Positions 1 to 8,688 of a stretch of DNA of 64,000 bases are shown here, piece by piece. The stretch's first letter is position 1; every line of letters starts with the position of its first letter. The notes under the pieces were generated by a model. That model was not told the origin of the DNA. It made no database searches and was given only the letters and a program-made list of their open reading frames with translations. The stretch comes from Trichocoleus desertorum ATA4-8-CV12 (GTDB lineage Bacteria; Cyanobacteriota; Cyanobacteriia; FACHB-46): contig JAHHIL010000001.1 in the NCBI GenBank assembly GCA_019358975.1, positions 248,001-312,000 of the forward strand, in the 5' to 3' direction. The position numbers and the translations under genes were made by a program.

Positions 1-584
1 TATTCGTTTTGTTGAATATAGCTGGCTGCTTCGGCTTCGGCTTCCTCAAACCATTGTTTGAGCTTGGCAACTTCTCTAGTTTTTCCTTCTGCCTCAGCTT
101 TTGGAATACGTTCGGCCAGTAGATCCAAACGACTTAATAGAACTTGCTCAATGTCATAGTTTTTGGTGCCGATCCGCCGAGTGCCTTTAAAGGCTAAGTG
201 CTCCAGAAAATGGGCCACTCCAGTTTTGCCCTCAGGTTCATCGGCTCCTCCCACATCGGCGTAGGTAAGAAAGGAAACTACCGGAGCTTGGTGCCGTTCT
301 AGCACAATAAACTTTAAGCCATTGTCGAGACGGAATTCAGTCACCCGATCCATGACTCGGTCTAGGTAGGGCTGAATGGAGGGAGCAGGGGTAGGCGTTT
401 TAGCCTCTGCTGGGGGCGCTTGAGGTGTGGCAGCTAAGACTCCACTGGTTAGCGTGGTCCAGCTTAACAACATCGCCAAACCGATCGCGATCGCTTGTGG
501 CCACTTTTGCAGCCTTAAGCGTGCGATCGCCTGTGGTTTTACGAGCGACCTGAAAACTCGAAGAATTTGATGGAACTGAATCAT
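1..584 (-). CDS. M16 family zinc metallopeptidase, N-terminal part (runs off the window edge)
   Basis: The minus strand is open from an ATG at 584 to the window edge, giving 194 codons of the N-terminus. After a basic start there is a hydrophobic segment (about residues 30-50, ending near SGVLA), so export or membrane anchoring is likely. A proline/alanine linker follows. The peptidase domain then begins with FRLDNGLKFIVLERHQAP and reaches the inverted zinc motif HFLEH (HxxEH) followed by LAFKGT, the M16 signature. The family consists of zinc peptidases that degrade or process peptides, often as pairs of M16 proteins. The rest of the gene lies outside the window. A second, complete M16 gene is at 37291-38598, but the two are not adjacent. 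Family assignment is secure; the substrate is unknown. Confidence 0.9.
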   Translation of the reverse strand, partial: MIQFHQILRVFRSLVKPQAIARLRLQKWPQAIAIGLAMLLSWTTLTSGVLAATPQAPPAEAKTPTPAPSIQPYLDRVMDRVTEFRLDNGLKFIVLERHQAPVVSFLTYADVGGADEPEGKTGVAHFLEHLAFKGTRRIGTKNYDIEQVLLSRLDLLAERIPKAEAEGKTREVAKLKQWFEEAEAEAASYIQQNE

Positions 585-874
585 GAACTTTGAAGCAAAC
601 AGCACTGATCTACAGGATAGAGACTGCTCAGCTATCCCGCTCGTTTCCGCAGCCTCTCCCCTCTTAGCAATTTAAATCTAAGCTTCCTGCTGCGAAATCT
701 AAACTTCCTGCTGCAAAGTGGCGGCGAAGATTGCTCCGAAAAGATTTAATAACTTACAGAGGTGAACCTCACAATTTCCTTGAGATCAAGGGAAGCTAGA
801 AATAGCAATTAAGTTTGCGTGACGTCCCGCCCAGCCCTATGGTTGGGCTTTCTCTTGAGCAGAGATGACCAGGC

Positions 875-1168
875 TTAGTGATTGCGCAAATTTTGGTAGC
901 GGTAAAAGTTAAAAGTGTCGAACAAACCGCCGACCAAGCCACAAGTAAAGCCAATAATCACTAGCCCTTGAAACGGATGCCCACTGCCAAAGGTCGCGAG
1001 AAACTGTAAAACTTGCTGCAGTCCAGTTTCGCCAAGCGACCCTAGCAAGGGAACATAGCCTAGTAGAGAAAGACTGACTAAAATTGCCCCTACCAAAATC
1101 AAAGGCGCTGTAAAGCTCAAGATGCTTGTCAGAAGCAGTGAACGGAGAAAAGGAGGCAAAGTACTCAT
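875..1168 (-). CDS. Small conserved membrane protein, function unknown
   Basis: This 97-residue protein has three predicted hydrophobic segments, at about residues 9-37, 47-62 and 66-84. It ends in a short polar tail (FNFYRYQNLRNH). I do not recognise a named family. The gene starts at an ATG, is co-oriented with the M16 gene downstream (290 bp gap), and is divergent from the ABC permease at 1400. That arrangement leaves about 230 bp with two HIP1-type sites for both promoters. It is likely an inner or thylakoid membrane protein, but nothing in the sequence points to a partner. Confidence 0.65.
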   Translation of the reverse strand: MSTLPPFLRSLLLTSILSFTAPLILVGAILVSLSLLGYVPLLGSLGETGLQQVLQFLATFGSGHPFQGLVIIGFTCGLVGGLFDTFNFYRYQNLRNH

Positions 1169-1399
1169 GCAGAGAAGGCTACTCCGGTTGAACTGACAAT
1201 GAAGATGGGGTTAAGCATACTTACTGGCTTCTACAATAGTCGCGATCGCTCAGCCTAAAGGCAGATTTCAAAAATCTTAAATTTCCATCAAGAAGCTTGT
1301 TGAAGATCTGTGGCTAATCTCGCTGTTTTGAGTCGTTTTAAGGGTGGCGATCGCTCAGGAATTTAACAATTTTTTACTAAATTCGCAGGGCTTCTACCA

Positions 1400-2299
1400 G
1401 TGGTAAAGACAACTTCGGCTGTAGCACTTGAGGCAGTCTCTATCCGAATCGGGCTTTATCCGCTTATTCTGGATAAGGTTGTTGCCTGTTACCTCTTCCC
1501 TTTGAGCGAAACGACACCCGGTTCTAGTCTTGGTTTATGGAGTCAGCGATTGCTGGCAGCGATTCTGTTAGGTGGACAAGTACTGATCCATCTCCTAGCA
1601 GGTAAAATTCACCGCCGCAACACCTTCGATCAAATGGCAGTGGCGGGTCCAGAGTCATTGATGATTGCCCTCGTTACCGCTGCTTTTGTCGGGATGGTGT
1701 TCACAATTCAGGTAGCGCGTGAGTTTATTACCTTCGGTGCAACTAATGCGGTGGGAGGCGTCTTGGCGTTATCTCTAGCTCGCGAACTCGCCCCTGTCTT
1801 GACTGCGGTGGTATTGGCAGGGCGAGTTGGGTCTGCCTTTGCCGCAGAAATTGGCACGATGCAAGTCACTGAGCAGATCGACGCGCTTTATGTCCTCAAG
1901 ACTGACCCCATCGATTATTTAGTCATTCCGCGAGTGATTGCCTGCTGCTTGATGCTGCCAATTTTAACCATTATGTCCTTTGTGACGGGCATGGCAGGCG
2001 GGTTATTAATTGCGACGAATCTATATGATCTCTCGCAATCCACCTTTCTGAACTCGGCCCGTAATTTCCTGGATGTAGGCGATTTGTTGAGTGCGGTGAT
2101 TAAGTCAATTGTCTTTGGAGCACTGATTGCAGTCATTGGTACAAGTTGGGGACTAACGACCACAGGTGGCGCTAAAGGGGTCGGCCAATCTACGACGACT
2201 GCTGTAGTGACGGCGCTATTGGCTATATTTATCTCTAACTTTTTTCTGTCGTGGCTGCTGTTTCGTGGCACAGGTAGCGCAGTTCTAGAAGGGTTGTAA
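1400..2299 (+). CDS. MlaE-family ABC transporter permease
   Basis: This is a permease of the MlaE/TGD1 (DUF140) family, which with an ATPase and an MCE-domain protein moves lipids between membranes. The family block runs from about residue 47 to the end: the GGQVLIHLLAGKIHRRNT region, then GPESLMIALVTAAFVGMVF, RELAPVLTAVVLAGRVGSAF, the EIGTMQVTEQIDAL signature and a C-terminal GVGQSTTTAVV/transmembrane hairpin. At 299 residues it is longer than the usual 250-260. The extra roughly 40 N-terminal residues depend on a GTG at 1400 with no clear Shine-Dalgarno, so a start further in is possible. The next gene (DUF3119) begins 17 bp downstream, suggesting co-transcription. No ATPase or MCE gene is nearby in the window. 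Confidence 0.9.
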   Translation: MVKTTSAVALEAVSIRIGLYPLILDKVVACYLFPLSETTPGSSLGLWSQRLLAAILLGGQVLIHLLAGKIHRRNTFDQMAVAGPESLMIALVTAAFVGMVFTIQVAREFITFGATNAVGGVLALSLARELAPVLTAVVLAGRVGSAFAAEIGTMQVTEQIDALYVLKTDPIDYLVIPRVIACCLMLPILTIMSFVTGMAGGLLIATNLYDLSQSTFLNSARNFLDVGDLLSAVIKSIVFGALIAVIGTSWGLTTTGGAKGVGQSTTTAVVTALLAIFISNFFLSWLLFRGTGSAVLEGL

Positions 2300-2316
2300 A
2301 GCCGTGACCCTTTAGA

Positions 2317-2757
2317 ATGGGAATGCACTCAACAAGAGGGTTAGCACCTGTGACTGCCACTCCTGCTTCCACCCAATCGAATACCGTTGTAGAACTGTCA
2401 CCTAGTTATGTCTTGCCAGTGGTACTGGTTTTGGGTGCAGTGCCGCTTTTGCTGGTTCAGGTTTGGGCTGGCTTGGCGATCGCGCTATTTGGCCTCTTTT
2501 TGCTGGTCCAAGCCGCAACCCTGCGCTTACGTTTTACCGCTACTGATTTAGATATTTATCGCGGTGAAACATTGATTCGCCGTTTTCCTTACCAAGATTG
2601 GCAAAACTGGCAGATATTTTGGCCCCAAATTCCCATTTTGTTTTACTTCAAAGAAGTCAAGAGCATTCACTTTCTACCTATCTTATTTGACGCCAAAATG
2701 CTGCAAACTTGTCTAGAGCAGCATTGCCCGAGAGTTGATTCCAATTCAGGAATATAA
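2317..2757 (+). CDS. DUF3119 family membrane protein
   Basis: This 146-residue protein carries a DUF3119-type domain. A hydrophobic hairpin (about residues 30-68, ALFGLFLLVQAATLRLRF) is followed by a PH-like soluble part with TDLDIYRGETLIRRFPY and WQNWQIFWPQIPILFYFKE. The family is confined largely to cyanobacteria and plastids and has no proven function. It lies 17 bp behind the MlaE-type permease and ahead of the DUF3086 gene. The three probably form one transcription unit, although a GC-rich hairpin at 2787-2808 separates this gene from DUF3086. A second in-frame ATG lies two codons in, so the exact start is uncertain by six bases. Confidence 0.8.
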   Translation: MGMHSTRGLAPVTATPASTQSNTVVELSPSYVLPVVLVLGAVPLLLVQVWAGLAIALFGLFLLVQAATLRLRFTATDLDIYRGETLIRRFPYQDWQNWQIFWPQIPILFYFKEVKSIHFLPILFDAKMLQTCLEQHCPRVDSNSGI

Positions 2758-2786
2758 GTTTAAGTAAAGCTAGACCTCTCCCCCAT

Positions 2787-2808
2787 CCCTTCTCCCACGG
2801 GAGAGGGG
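2787..2808 (+). repeat. GC-rich hairpin within a cyanobacterial-type dispersed repeat
   Basis: The sequence CCCTTCTCCC is followed after two bases by GGGAGAGGGG, giving a near-perfect stem-loop with one G-U pair. It lies in a C/G-rich stretch (2775-2826) of the kind often scattered between cyanobacterial genes. It could weaken read-through between the DUF3119 and DUF3086 genes. There is no T-run, so it is not called as a terminator. Confidence 0.5.
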
Positions 2809-2872
2809 TGCCGCAGGCGGGATGAGGTTAACTCAGAGTAAAAATTTAGAATTATTCGTTGCTTGTAATCTC

Positions 2873-3952
2873 ATGAACTCAGACGAACTGCCAACGCCAG
2901 AACCTACCTTTGAAGTCAAGCTATCTTCGCAGCCATTGAATTTTGGGGACGCGATCGCCGAGACAGCAACCAATGGCACCGCAGACCCAGCCGAAAGAGT
3001 GGCTGAGTTGGAGCGTCGAGAGCAAGCGTTGCAGCAAGAGATTCAAGTGCTGCAAGCCACTTTGCAGCAGCAACAAGACCAACTGGCAGAAACCCAAGCC
3101 ACGATGGGGCGGTTGGTACAAGAAGGGCTACGGGAGTTGGAGCAGCGCAAGCAAACGCTACAAATTGCCGTGGAGCAGCTAGAGCGCCGTCAAGAGCGGG
3201 TGCGGACTGAAATGCGGACTACGTTTGCGGGCGTTTCGCAGGACTTAGCAATCCGCGTTCAAGGTTTTAAGGACTACTTAGTGGGTAGTCTGCAAGATTT
3301 AGTCAATGCGGCGGAAGAACTGCCACTGGTACCCGAAGCAGAGGAAGCAGTGACACCTGTAGCAGTGACGGAAGCCAGACCCGCAGAGCGCCAAGCTGCC
3401 TCTAATCCACAGTTTGCCGAGCAATCTTTTCAAGACCAAACCAAGCAAATTCGTAGCTTGCTCGATCGCTATCGCAATTCACCCGACTACTATGGCGCGC
3501 CTTGGCAGTTGCGGCGCACCTTTGAGCCTGTCCATGCGGAGCGCGTGTCCAACTGGTTCTTTACCCAAGGGGGACGGGGGGCGCTACGGACAATGGGGAG
3601 CCGCCTGCAAAATATTTTGGTTTCTGCTGCTATTGTTTCGATTTTGCGGCGGCTGTATGGCAATCGCTTACGCACTCTCATCTTGGCTAATACCCCAGAA
3701 CGATTGGGTGAGTGGCGACGCGGTTTGCAAGACTGCTTAGGCATCTCTCGCGCCGACTTTGGCCCAGAGCAAGGGATTGTGCTGTTTGAAGCGCCAGAGC
3801 CGTTGATTCAAAAAGCCGATCGCTTGGTGCAAGAAAATCAACTGCCGCTGATCATTGTGGATGACACAGAAGACCAAATTAGCCTGTCTTTATTGCAGTT
3901 TTCGCTGTGGCTGGCTTTTGCACCAGATCCTCAGATGCCAAGATTTTTCTAG
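2873..3952 (+). CDS. DUF3086 domain protein with N-terminal coiled coil
   Basis: The protein has about 359 residues. Its N-terminal part (roughly residues 40-125) is a heptad-rich coiled coil with many Gln/Glu/Leu residues (AELERREQALQQEIQVLQ). The C-terminal half is the cyanobacterial DUF3086 domain: QTKQIRSLLDRYRNSPDYYG, WQLRRTFEPVH, WFFTQGGRGALRTMGSR, then LRTLILANTPERLGEWRRGL. The reading frame is open back to an ATG at 2822, but those first 17 codons lie partly in a dispersed repeat, so the ATG at 2873 (MNSDELPTPEP) is preferred. Function is unknown. Pairing with DUF3119 is seen here and is typical of cyanobacteria. Confidence 0.8.
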   Translation: MNSDELPTPEPTFEVKLSSQPLNFGDAIAETATNGTADPAERVAELERREQALQQEIQVLQATLQQQQDQLAETQATMGRLVQEGLRELEQRKQTLQIAVEQLERRQERVRTEMRTTFAGVSQDLAIRVQGFKDYLVGSLQDLVNAAEELPLVPEAEEAVTPVAVTEARPAERQAASNPQFAEQSFQDQTKQIRSLLDRYRNSPDYYGAPWQLRRTFEPVHAERVSNWFFTQGGRGALRTMGSRLQNILVSAAIVSILRRLYGNRLRTLILANTPERLGEWRRGLQDCLGISRADFGPEQGIVLFEAPEPLIQKADRLVQENQLPLIIVDDTEDQISLSLLQFSLWLAFAPDPQMPRFF

Positions 3953-3958
3953 AGATGA

Positions 3959-3980
3959 CCTAACCCCCAGTCCCCTTCTC
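3959..3980 (+). repeat. Dispersed 3'-end repeat, copy 1
   Basis: A 22-base motif, cctaacccccagtccccttc plus two bases, begins seven bases after the DUF3086 stop codon. A close match lies in opposite orientation at 6971-6991, directly after the crtO stop. Such C-rich repeats are common between cyanobacterial genes; function is unknown. Confidence 0.5.
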
Positions 3981-4097
3981 TTCTAGGGAAGGAGGAGAAA
4001 GCTACAAGTGCTTCTCTGTGTCGGGTAGAAGTTTAGCAAGGGGGAAAATGGTGCAGTTGATTGGTTTGTAGTCTTAACTGGGTGAGGGGAAATAGGC

Positions 4098-4796
4098 ATG
4101 GCGCTATGGCTAGCGGGGAACGCAATTCTGTTGTTGGTGGCTTATTTTTTGGGGTCAATTCCACCTGGGTATTTGGCGGGTCGGTTACTCAAAGGCATTG
4201 ATATCCGGGAGCATGGTTCTGGCTCTACAGGGGCCACCAATGTCTTACGCACGTTGGGTAAAGGGCCAGCGATCGCAGTTTTGCTGATTGACATCTTGAA
4301 AGGAGTCTCAGCAATTGTCCTGGTGCGTTGGTGCTACTCCTTGGCGATCGCTCAAGACTTAGCAACGGGGGCAGGAGCACTCGCAAGTGGCGCAGCATTG
4401 GATTGGATGGTAACACTAGCGGGATTAGCAGCTTTGCTGGGGCATAGCAAATCTATTTGGCTAAACTTCACAGGTGGCAAGTCGGTAGCAACAGGTTTGG
4501 GGGTATTACTGGCGCTCTCCTGGCAAGTGGGTCTGTCTACTTTGGCTGTATTTGGGGTGGTGATGGCAGTATCGCGGATTGTCTCGCTCAGCTCCATTAC
4601 AGCGGCGATCGCGGTATTTGTATTCATGTTGCTGCTCGGCCAACCGTTGCCCTACCAGTTATTTGCGATCGCAGGTGGCTTATATGTAGTGTTGCGGCAC
4701 CGCACCAATATCCAGCGGCTATTGGCAGGTACTGAACCTAGAATTGGGCAAAAGCTGTCTCAAGAGCCTGAGCAAGGTTTGGAGAGTAATCCCTAG
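4098..4796 (+). CDS. plsY: Glycerol-3-phosphate acyltransferase PlsY
   Basis: This is the integral-membrane acyl-phosphate:glycerol-3-phosphate acyltransferase that makes lysophosphatidate, the first step of phospholipid and glycolipid synthesis. At 232 residues it matches the PlsY size. The conserved loops are present: GSIPPGYLAGRLLKGIDIRE, then GSGSTGATNVLRTLGKGPA near residues 40-58, a mid-protein LLGHSKSIWLNFTGGKSVATG, and a late VVLRHRTNIQRLLAGTE, with hydrophobic segments in between. A purine-rich GGGGAAAT precedes the ATG. Its stop codon overlaps that of the convergent gene at 4793 within a shared CTAG. Confidence 0.95.
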   Translation: MALWLAGNAILLLVAYFLGSIPPGYLAGRLLKGIDIREHGSGSTGATNVLRTLGKGPAIAVLLIDILKGVSAIVLVRWCYSLAIAQDLATGAGALASGAALDWMVTLAGLAALLGHSKSIWLNFTGGKSVATGLGVLLALSWQVGLSTLAVFGVVMAVSRIVSLSSITAAIAVFVFMLLLGQPLPYQLFAIAGGLYVVLRHRTNIQRLLAGTEPRIGQKLSQEPEQGLESNP

Positions 4797-5089
4797 TTGT
4801 TGTAGCGGCCCCATCTAAGTAAGGTGGTCACGATATAGAGCACGATCGCGGAGCCAATAACGGCGGGGATAATAGGTACGCCTTCAATTCGCCACTCTAA
4901 AAAACCGAAGCTGAGGTTGTATTGCCGCTTCAATAGGTTGGTGGTCCATTCGCCAAGCCACACCCCTGCCAACCCAACAATCAGCAAACCAAAAATCTTG
5001 CCAGGGATTTGGCGCGGAATCAGCATGTTGCCCGCTCCCGCACAAACCATCGCAATCATTAGCTGCACAAATAGGTGAGAGATATCCAT
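4793..5089 (-). CDS. Small membrane protein, GlsB/YeaQ/YmgE-like
   Basis: This 98-residue protein has three hydrophobic helices and glycine-rich turns (AGAGNMLIP, GKIFGLLIVGLAGVWLGEW, VIGSAIVLYIVTTLLRW). The pattern resembles the transglycosylase-associated/GlsB-YeaQ-YmgE group of small stress-linked membrane proteins. The match is by pattern only and the middle part (FGFLEWRIEGVPIIPA) is unlike the short enteric members, so the family call is tentative. It converges on plsY, sharing four bases at the stop codons. Confidence 0.6.
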   Translation of the reverse strand: MDISHLFVQLMIAMVCAGAGNMLIPRQIPGKIFGLLIVGLAGVWLGEWTTNLLKRQYNLSFGFLEWRIEGVPIIPAVIGSAIVLYIVTTLLRWGRYNN

Positions 5090-5173
5090 CCAAACCTCTC
5101 GGTCATTTTTCGTGAAAGATTTGCTTCTAAACTACCACTCGTGCTTCTGAAACTAGCAAAAGCCACCAAAATG

Positions 5174-5201
5174 CAAAAGAGGCACCTTTAGCAGGCACCT
5201 C
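5174..5201 (-). terminator. Rho-independent terminator for the exported protein at 5235-5603
   Basis: On the minus strand GAGGTGCC and GGTGCCTC flank a seven-base loop (eight pairs including two G-U), followed at once by TTTT. It begins 34 bp after the stop codon of the minus-strand gene. Confidence 0.6.
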
Positions 5202-5234
5202 CTAGCAGTTAAATTTCTTGTATATCAGCAGTTA

Positions 5235-5603
5235 CTACTTCCCTGCTGCTTTCCCAGCTAAGTTACGGGTGCGATCGATTTTCTTTTCAAAGCCGCTCGT
5301 TTGTGGAACCGCTTCTTGATCCGCCTTGATCTCTCTCGTATAGGGATCTTTCATTTTGGTGGGGTCTTCACCCTGTTGTCGTCGCTGCTGATACTCTTCT
5401 TCGCGGATACCCGTGCCCACTCGGATGCTATAGGCACGGTCTATCTTCTCTTCGGGGCTTAGAGAATTGCTGGTCTGAGCAGAAGCGTAGCTAGGTTGCT
5501 GTGAAAATGTAAATAAACCAGACAAACTAATTAATGTAATCAATCCTAGAACAAGTGCTTGTTGTAGTAGGGTTTTGCCTAACTTTAAGAAAATTCGCTG
5601 CAT
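5235..5603 (-). CDS. Small exported protein, function unknown
   Basis: This 122-residue protein has a clear N-terminal signal sequence: a basic start (MQRIFLKLGK), a hydrophobic core of about 18 residues and a likely cleavage after SYASA near residue 41. The mature part is short, charged and Gln/Glu/Lys-rich (EEEYQQRRQQGEDPTKMKDP, GFEKKIDRTRNLAGKAAGK), and looks disordered or helical. Export to the periplasm or thylakoid lumen is inferred. No named family is recognised. It is followed by its own terminator-like hairpin, so it is probably monocistronic. Confidence 0.7.
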   Translation of the reverse strand: MQRIFLKLGKTLLQQALVLGLITLISLSGLFTFSQQPSYASAQTSNSLSPEEKIDRAYSIRVGTGIREEEYQQRRQQGEDPTKMKDPYTREIKADQEAVPQTSGFEKKIDRTRNLAGKAAGK

Positions 5604-5723
5604 TAAAATTCCCTCACTATCTATTAATTCAAACTGAAAGGAATCCTACAAGCCTGCGATCGCGCTGCCTTCTGTCAGAGGGAACATTCTGGCTCCAGCC
5701 ATCCTTTTCACCCTCCTACAGCG

Positions 5724-6839
5724 CTACTTGATCGGCTCCCAAGTTTGCTCAATTTTCAGCCCTCGGCTTGCCATAACCTGCTCAAATAAGTCAGTTGGCA
5801 GGGCTTGTTCTACAGGCCAAACTCCTGGTTTTTTTAGTTTGCCCGCTAACATTAACTCTGCGAGAGTGCCTGTGCCGTAGCCCGCTGCGATCGCTGTATT
5901 TTCATGCACCAAGGTAGAGCAACAACGCACCGCTTCGCCTGCTTTCTGCCCACTCACCTCAGAGCGAATCGCGACTCCAATGCCACTAAAGCGATCGGTC
6001 ACGTCGGTCATGCCATGACTAACTTGAGATAAAAACTCAATCACCCCAGCGTTACGGAGCCAACTAGAAGGCCACCAATGAGCCACGCTCCAAGTTAGAT
6101 AGTTATAAAAATCTGGGACTGTGCCGAACTTGGTCACTACGGTTTTGATTTCAGGAAAGGTATCAGGCAGCGTAAAAGCTTCGGGCATATCAAACCAGTA
6201 GACTCCGGTGCGACCATAGGGGGCGGGAAACTGAATGGCTTCGCGATCGCTATAAGGCTTGATCTGCTGCCATTGGTTGTCCTTCCAGACATCAAAGGGG
6301 CGACGCAACCCTAGAAATGTGGTTCGCATCACCGTAATTCCAGCCCCACCAGAGCCACCGACCACATAGCTCAAGTGAATCCGCTCCGGTTGATCTAGTT
6401 GCTCCACATCCCGGCGAACCATGCTATTCGAGATGCCCGGAAAAATTCCTGTATTGACGATCGCGGTTACGCCTGCGGCTGTAGCTTCCGCTTTGTATTC
6501 CACAGCTTGACAGGTAAAAGAGCGGTGATCACTCACATCCAAGTAATCCACGCCCAAGTCGATACAGGTTTTGAGCACACTGGCATCCCGGTAGGGAAAC
6601 GGCCCCGCACAGTGAATCACCAACTGGGATTGGCTAATCGCTTCTCGGAGTTTATCCGATTCCGCTAAGTCGAGAGCCAAGAACTGTACCTGAGAACTTA
6701 AGCGATCGCTTACGGCTTGTCCAGCGATCGCGTCACGGCCTGTAATCGTCACCTGCGCTTGGGTGTGAGCCACGATATCCGCTGCTACATTGCTGCCGAT
6801 GCGCCCACTGCCACCTAAGATTAAAATTTGCTCCGTCAT
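5724..6839 (-). CDS. Saccharopine dehydrogenase-like NAD(P)-binding oxidoreductase
   Basis: The 371-residue protein opens with a Rossmann dinucleotide-binding loop (ILILGGSGRIGSN) immediately after the ATG at 6839, which is why this start is preferred over a codon 14 residues further upstream. The region around residues 75-140 (QLVIHCAGPFPYRDASVLKTC, VDYLDVSDHR) and the IVNTGIFPGISNSMVRRDVE segment are typical of saccharopine-dehydrogenase-like or trans-acting enoyl-reductase-like proteins. Such proteins reduce or isomerise diverse substrates, so the reaction cannot be named. It lies 154 bp downstream of crtO on the same strand and could share its transcript; a role in lipid or carotenoid modification is only inference. 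Confidence 0.8.
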   Translation of the reverse strand: MTEQILILGGSGRIGSNVAADIVAHTQAQVTITGRDAIAGQAVSDRLSSQVQFLALDLAESDKLREAISQSQLVIHCAGPFPYRDASVLKTCIDLGVDYLDVSDHRSFTCQAVEYKAEATAAGVTAIVNTGIFPGISNSMVRRDVEQLDQPERIHLSYVVGGSGGAGITVMRTTFLGLRRPFDVWKDNQWQQIKPYSDREAIQFPAPYGRTGVYWFDMPEAFTLPDTFPEIKTVVTKFGTVPDFYNYLTWSVAHWWPSSWLRNAGVIEFLSQVSHGMTDVTDRFSGIGVAIRSEVSGQKAGEAVRCCSTLVHENTAIAAGYGTGTLAELMLAGKLKKPGVWPVEQALPTDLFEQVMASRGLKIEQTWEPIK

Positions 6840-6970
6840 CAACCCAACACAAATTAACTCAGCAGAGGTACGCAACCCCATCCTTATAGTTCACCAGCTA
6901 CGAGGAGTTTCTACCTCAGTAGAGAGAACGACCTTTTTCTCCTCTTAAAGACTGAATTTCGTTTTCTATA

Positions 6971-6991
6971 GGGAAGGGGTTGGGGGTTAGG
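6971..6991 (-). repeat. Dispersed 3'-end repeat, copy 2
   Basis: Read on the minus strand this is cctaacccccaaccccttcc plus one base, closely matching the copy at 3959-3980. It sits immediately behind the crtO stop codon, as the other copy sits behind DUF3086. Confidence 0.5.
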
Positions 6992-6993
6992 CC

Positions 6994-8688
6994 TTAAGAC
7001 ATCCGAAACACTGATTTCGCAACTGATTTAAGAGAATTGCCTGCATCCGAGATAGTTGAGGCAAACGGCTGTTGAGCATGGATGAAGACGCGGGCACAGT
7101 TACGCCCAGGCATCCCAGAAATAGATCCACCCGGATGCGTCCCTGCTCCAGTCAGGAACAGCCCATCAATCGGTGTTTTGTAGTTCGCGAGTTCTGGAAG
7201 CGGGCGGAAGAACACCATTTGATCCAGGGTCATGTCGATGTGGTAGTAGTTGCCCTTGTAAGAGCCTAAGCGCTCTCCCAGTTCAGCAGGGCTTTCTACC
7301 CGACGGGCAATGACAGAGTGTTTCAGGTTGGGAGAGTAGTCTGCCAGTTTTTCTACACAGCGATCGGCCACTTTATTTTTTAGCTCATCCGTCCACCCCG
7401 TACCGCGTAGCCCAGTGCCTTCTGCACCATGAATTTGGTAAGGGGCAAAGAACTCGATCCAGACGGTGTGTTTGCCTTCAGGAGCTAATGAGGGGTCAAG
7501 CATCGAGGGCATGACCACATACATCGATGGGTCAGAATCGGGGATATTGCCTACACTCGCTTCACTGTGAGCCATTTCTACATGCCTAACAGAATCAGCA
7601 ATCAAAATTGAGCCGATCGAGTATTCATCCTGATGGTTATAGCGCTCAAACCGTAATGGCTCCGAGAGCGCGAGGTCAATCTTGAGGATTGTTTCGTTGT
7701 TGTTGACAATCCGCCGCTCCAGACGTTCTCGTAATTCTGGATCAGCACTATCCACATCGGAGTGATCCATACATTGTAGAAACAGCCGCTTTGCATCAAT
7801 GTTAGAAATCACGCCCTTGGTCGCTCTATATTCGGTACCCCCTGCAACTCGAACGCCCACTGCTTTCCCGCCATCGATCAGGACTTTTTCTACATGCTGG
7901 TCAGTTAGGATTTTGCCGCCCAAGCTAGTCACAAGATTCAACAAAGCTTTGACTAACGCCCCAGTACCCCCTCTAGGCCGAGCCATACCGGGGTTGTGGC
8001 GCATTGCCATCATGATCGCGCCTACCGCATTAGTCTTCTGAGAAACCGGAGTACCCAACTCGGCAGCTAATCGAGCCAGAGGAGCCTTCAAAAACTCAGA
8101 ATCGAACCATTCGTTGAGAATGTCTTCCGCGCTGGTGAGCATCGTGCGGATAAAGTCCAGTGTTTTGTTGGTAGAGCCAATGACAGAAAAGAGGTCTTTC
8201 ATCTTTTTGATGTCGTAGTTGCCCACGATATCAATGATGGATTTAGGCGGCGCATTGAAAATTGGCACCATTGAGCCAATCACCCGCTGCCAAAAATCTG
8301 TGTACTCTGCGTACTTCTGGGCATCCCGTTCACTGTAGCGAGCAATTTCTGCACAAGTCTTTTCGACCGAGCGATGGCCTAAAAAGTACTTGCCGTCAGG
8401 ATGGGGACAGAAGACAACGGGGTCGCAATAGAGGTACTCCAAGCCATATTTTTCTAGTTCCAGTTCCTCGACAACTGGGCCTAAATGGATAAATTCATGG
8501 TCGATCGCGCAGAGATTGAACTGAAAACCAGGGGCTTCGTTGGGTATCGCTTCCTCCGTTGTTGCCGCCCCACCAGGCACCGAACGCTTTTCCAACAGGA
8601 GAACGCTATAGCCAGCTTTGAGTAAGTAAGCGGCACAGACCAAACCGTTGTGGCCTGCACCAATAATGACAACGTCGTATGTTTCCAT
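6994..8688 (-). CDS. crtO: Beta-carotene ketolase CrtO
   Basis: This 564-residue flavoprotein belongs to the phytoene-desaturase superfamily. It has the FAD-binding GAGHNGLVCAAYLL loop at residues 11-24, an EKRSVPGGAATTEE segment, and the C-terminal GAGTHPGGSISGMPGRNCA signature. Blocks such as CAIDHEFIHLGPV, NEWFDSEFLKAPLARL, ARPRGGTGALVKAL and VESPAELGERLGSYKGN match, as far as I recall it, the cyanobacterial CrtO enzyme, which adds 4-keto groups to beta-carotene to give echinenone and canthaxanthin. Length fits (about 540-565). A paralogous desaturase-like function remains possible. The enzyme would act at membranes; echinenone is also the pigment of orange carotenoid protein, which is not encoded in this window. 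Confidence 0.82.
   Translation of the reverse strand: METYDVVIIGAGHNGLVCAAYLLKAGYSVLLLEKRSVPGGAATTEEAIPNEAPGFQFNLCAIDHEFIHLGPVVEELELEKYGLEYLYCDPVVFCPHPDGKYFLGHRSVEKTCAEIARYSERDAQKYAEYTDFWQRVIGSMVPIFNAPPKSIIDIVGNYDIKKMKDLFSVIGSTNKTLDFIRTMLTSAEDILNEWFDSEFLKAPLARLAAELGTPVSQKTNAVGAIMMAMRHNPGMARPRGGTGALVKALLNLVTSLGGKILTDQHVEKVLIDGGKAVGVRVAGGTEYRATKGVISNIDAKRLFLQCMDHSDVDSADPELRERLERRIVNNNETILKIDLALSEPLRFERYNHQDEYSIGSILIADSVRHVEMAHSEASVGNIPDSDPSMYVVMPSMLDPSLAPEGKHTVWIEFFAPYQIHGAEGTGLRGTGWTDELKNKVADRCVEKLADYSPNLKHSVIARRVESPAELGERLGSYKGNYYHIDMTLDQMVFFRPLPELANYKTPIDGLFLTGAGTHPGGSISGMPGRNCARVFIHAQQPFASTISDAGNSLKSVAKSVFRMS

Noticed and set aside
820-870. AGCCC/GGGCT hairpin as a terminator for the 875-1168 gene
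   Set aside because: Its T-rich side is on the plus strand, while the gene is on the minus strand.
4793-4796. Overlapping stop codons of plsY and the small membrane gene as a special signal
   Set aside because: CTAG contains a TAG on both strands, a simple consequence of convergent packing; the VOC/EcsC-like pair at 51822-51825 does much the same.
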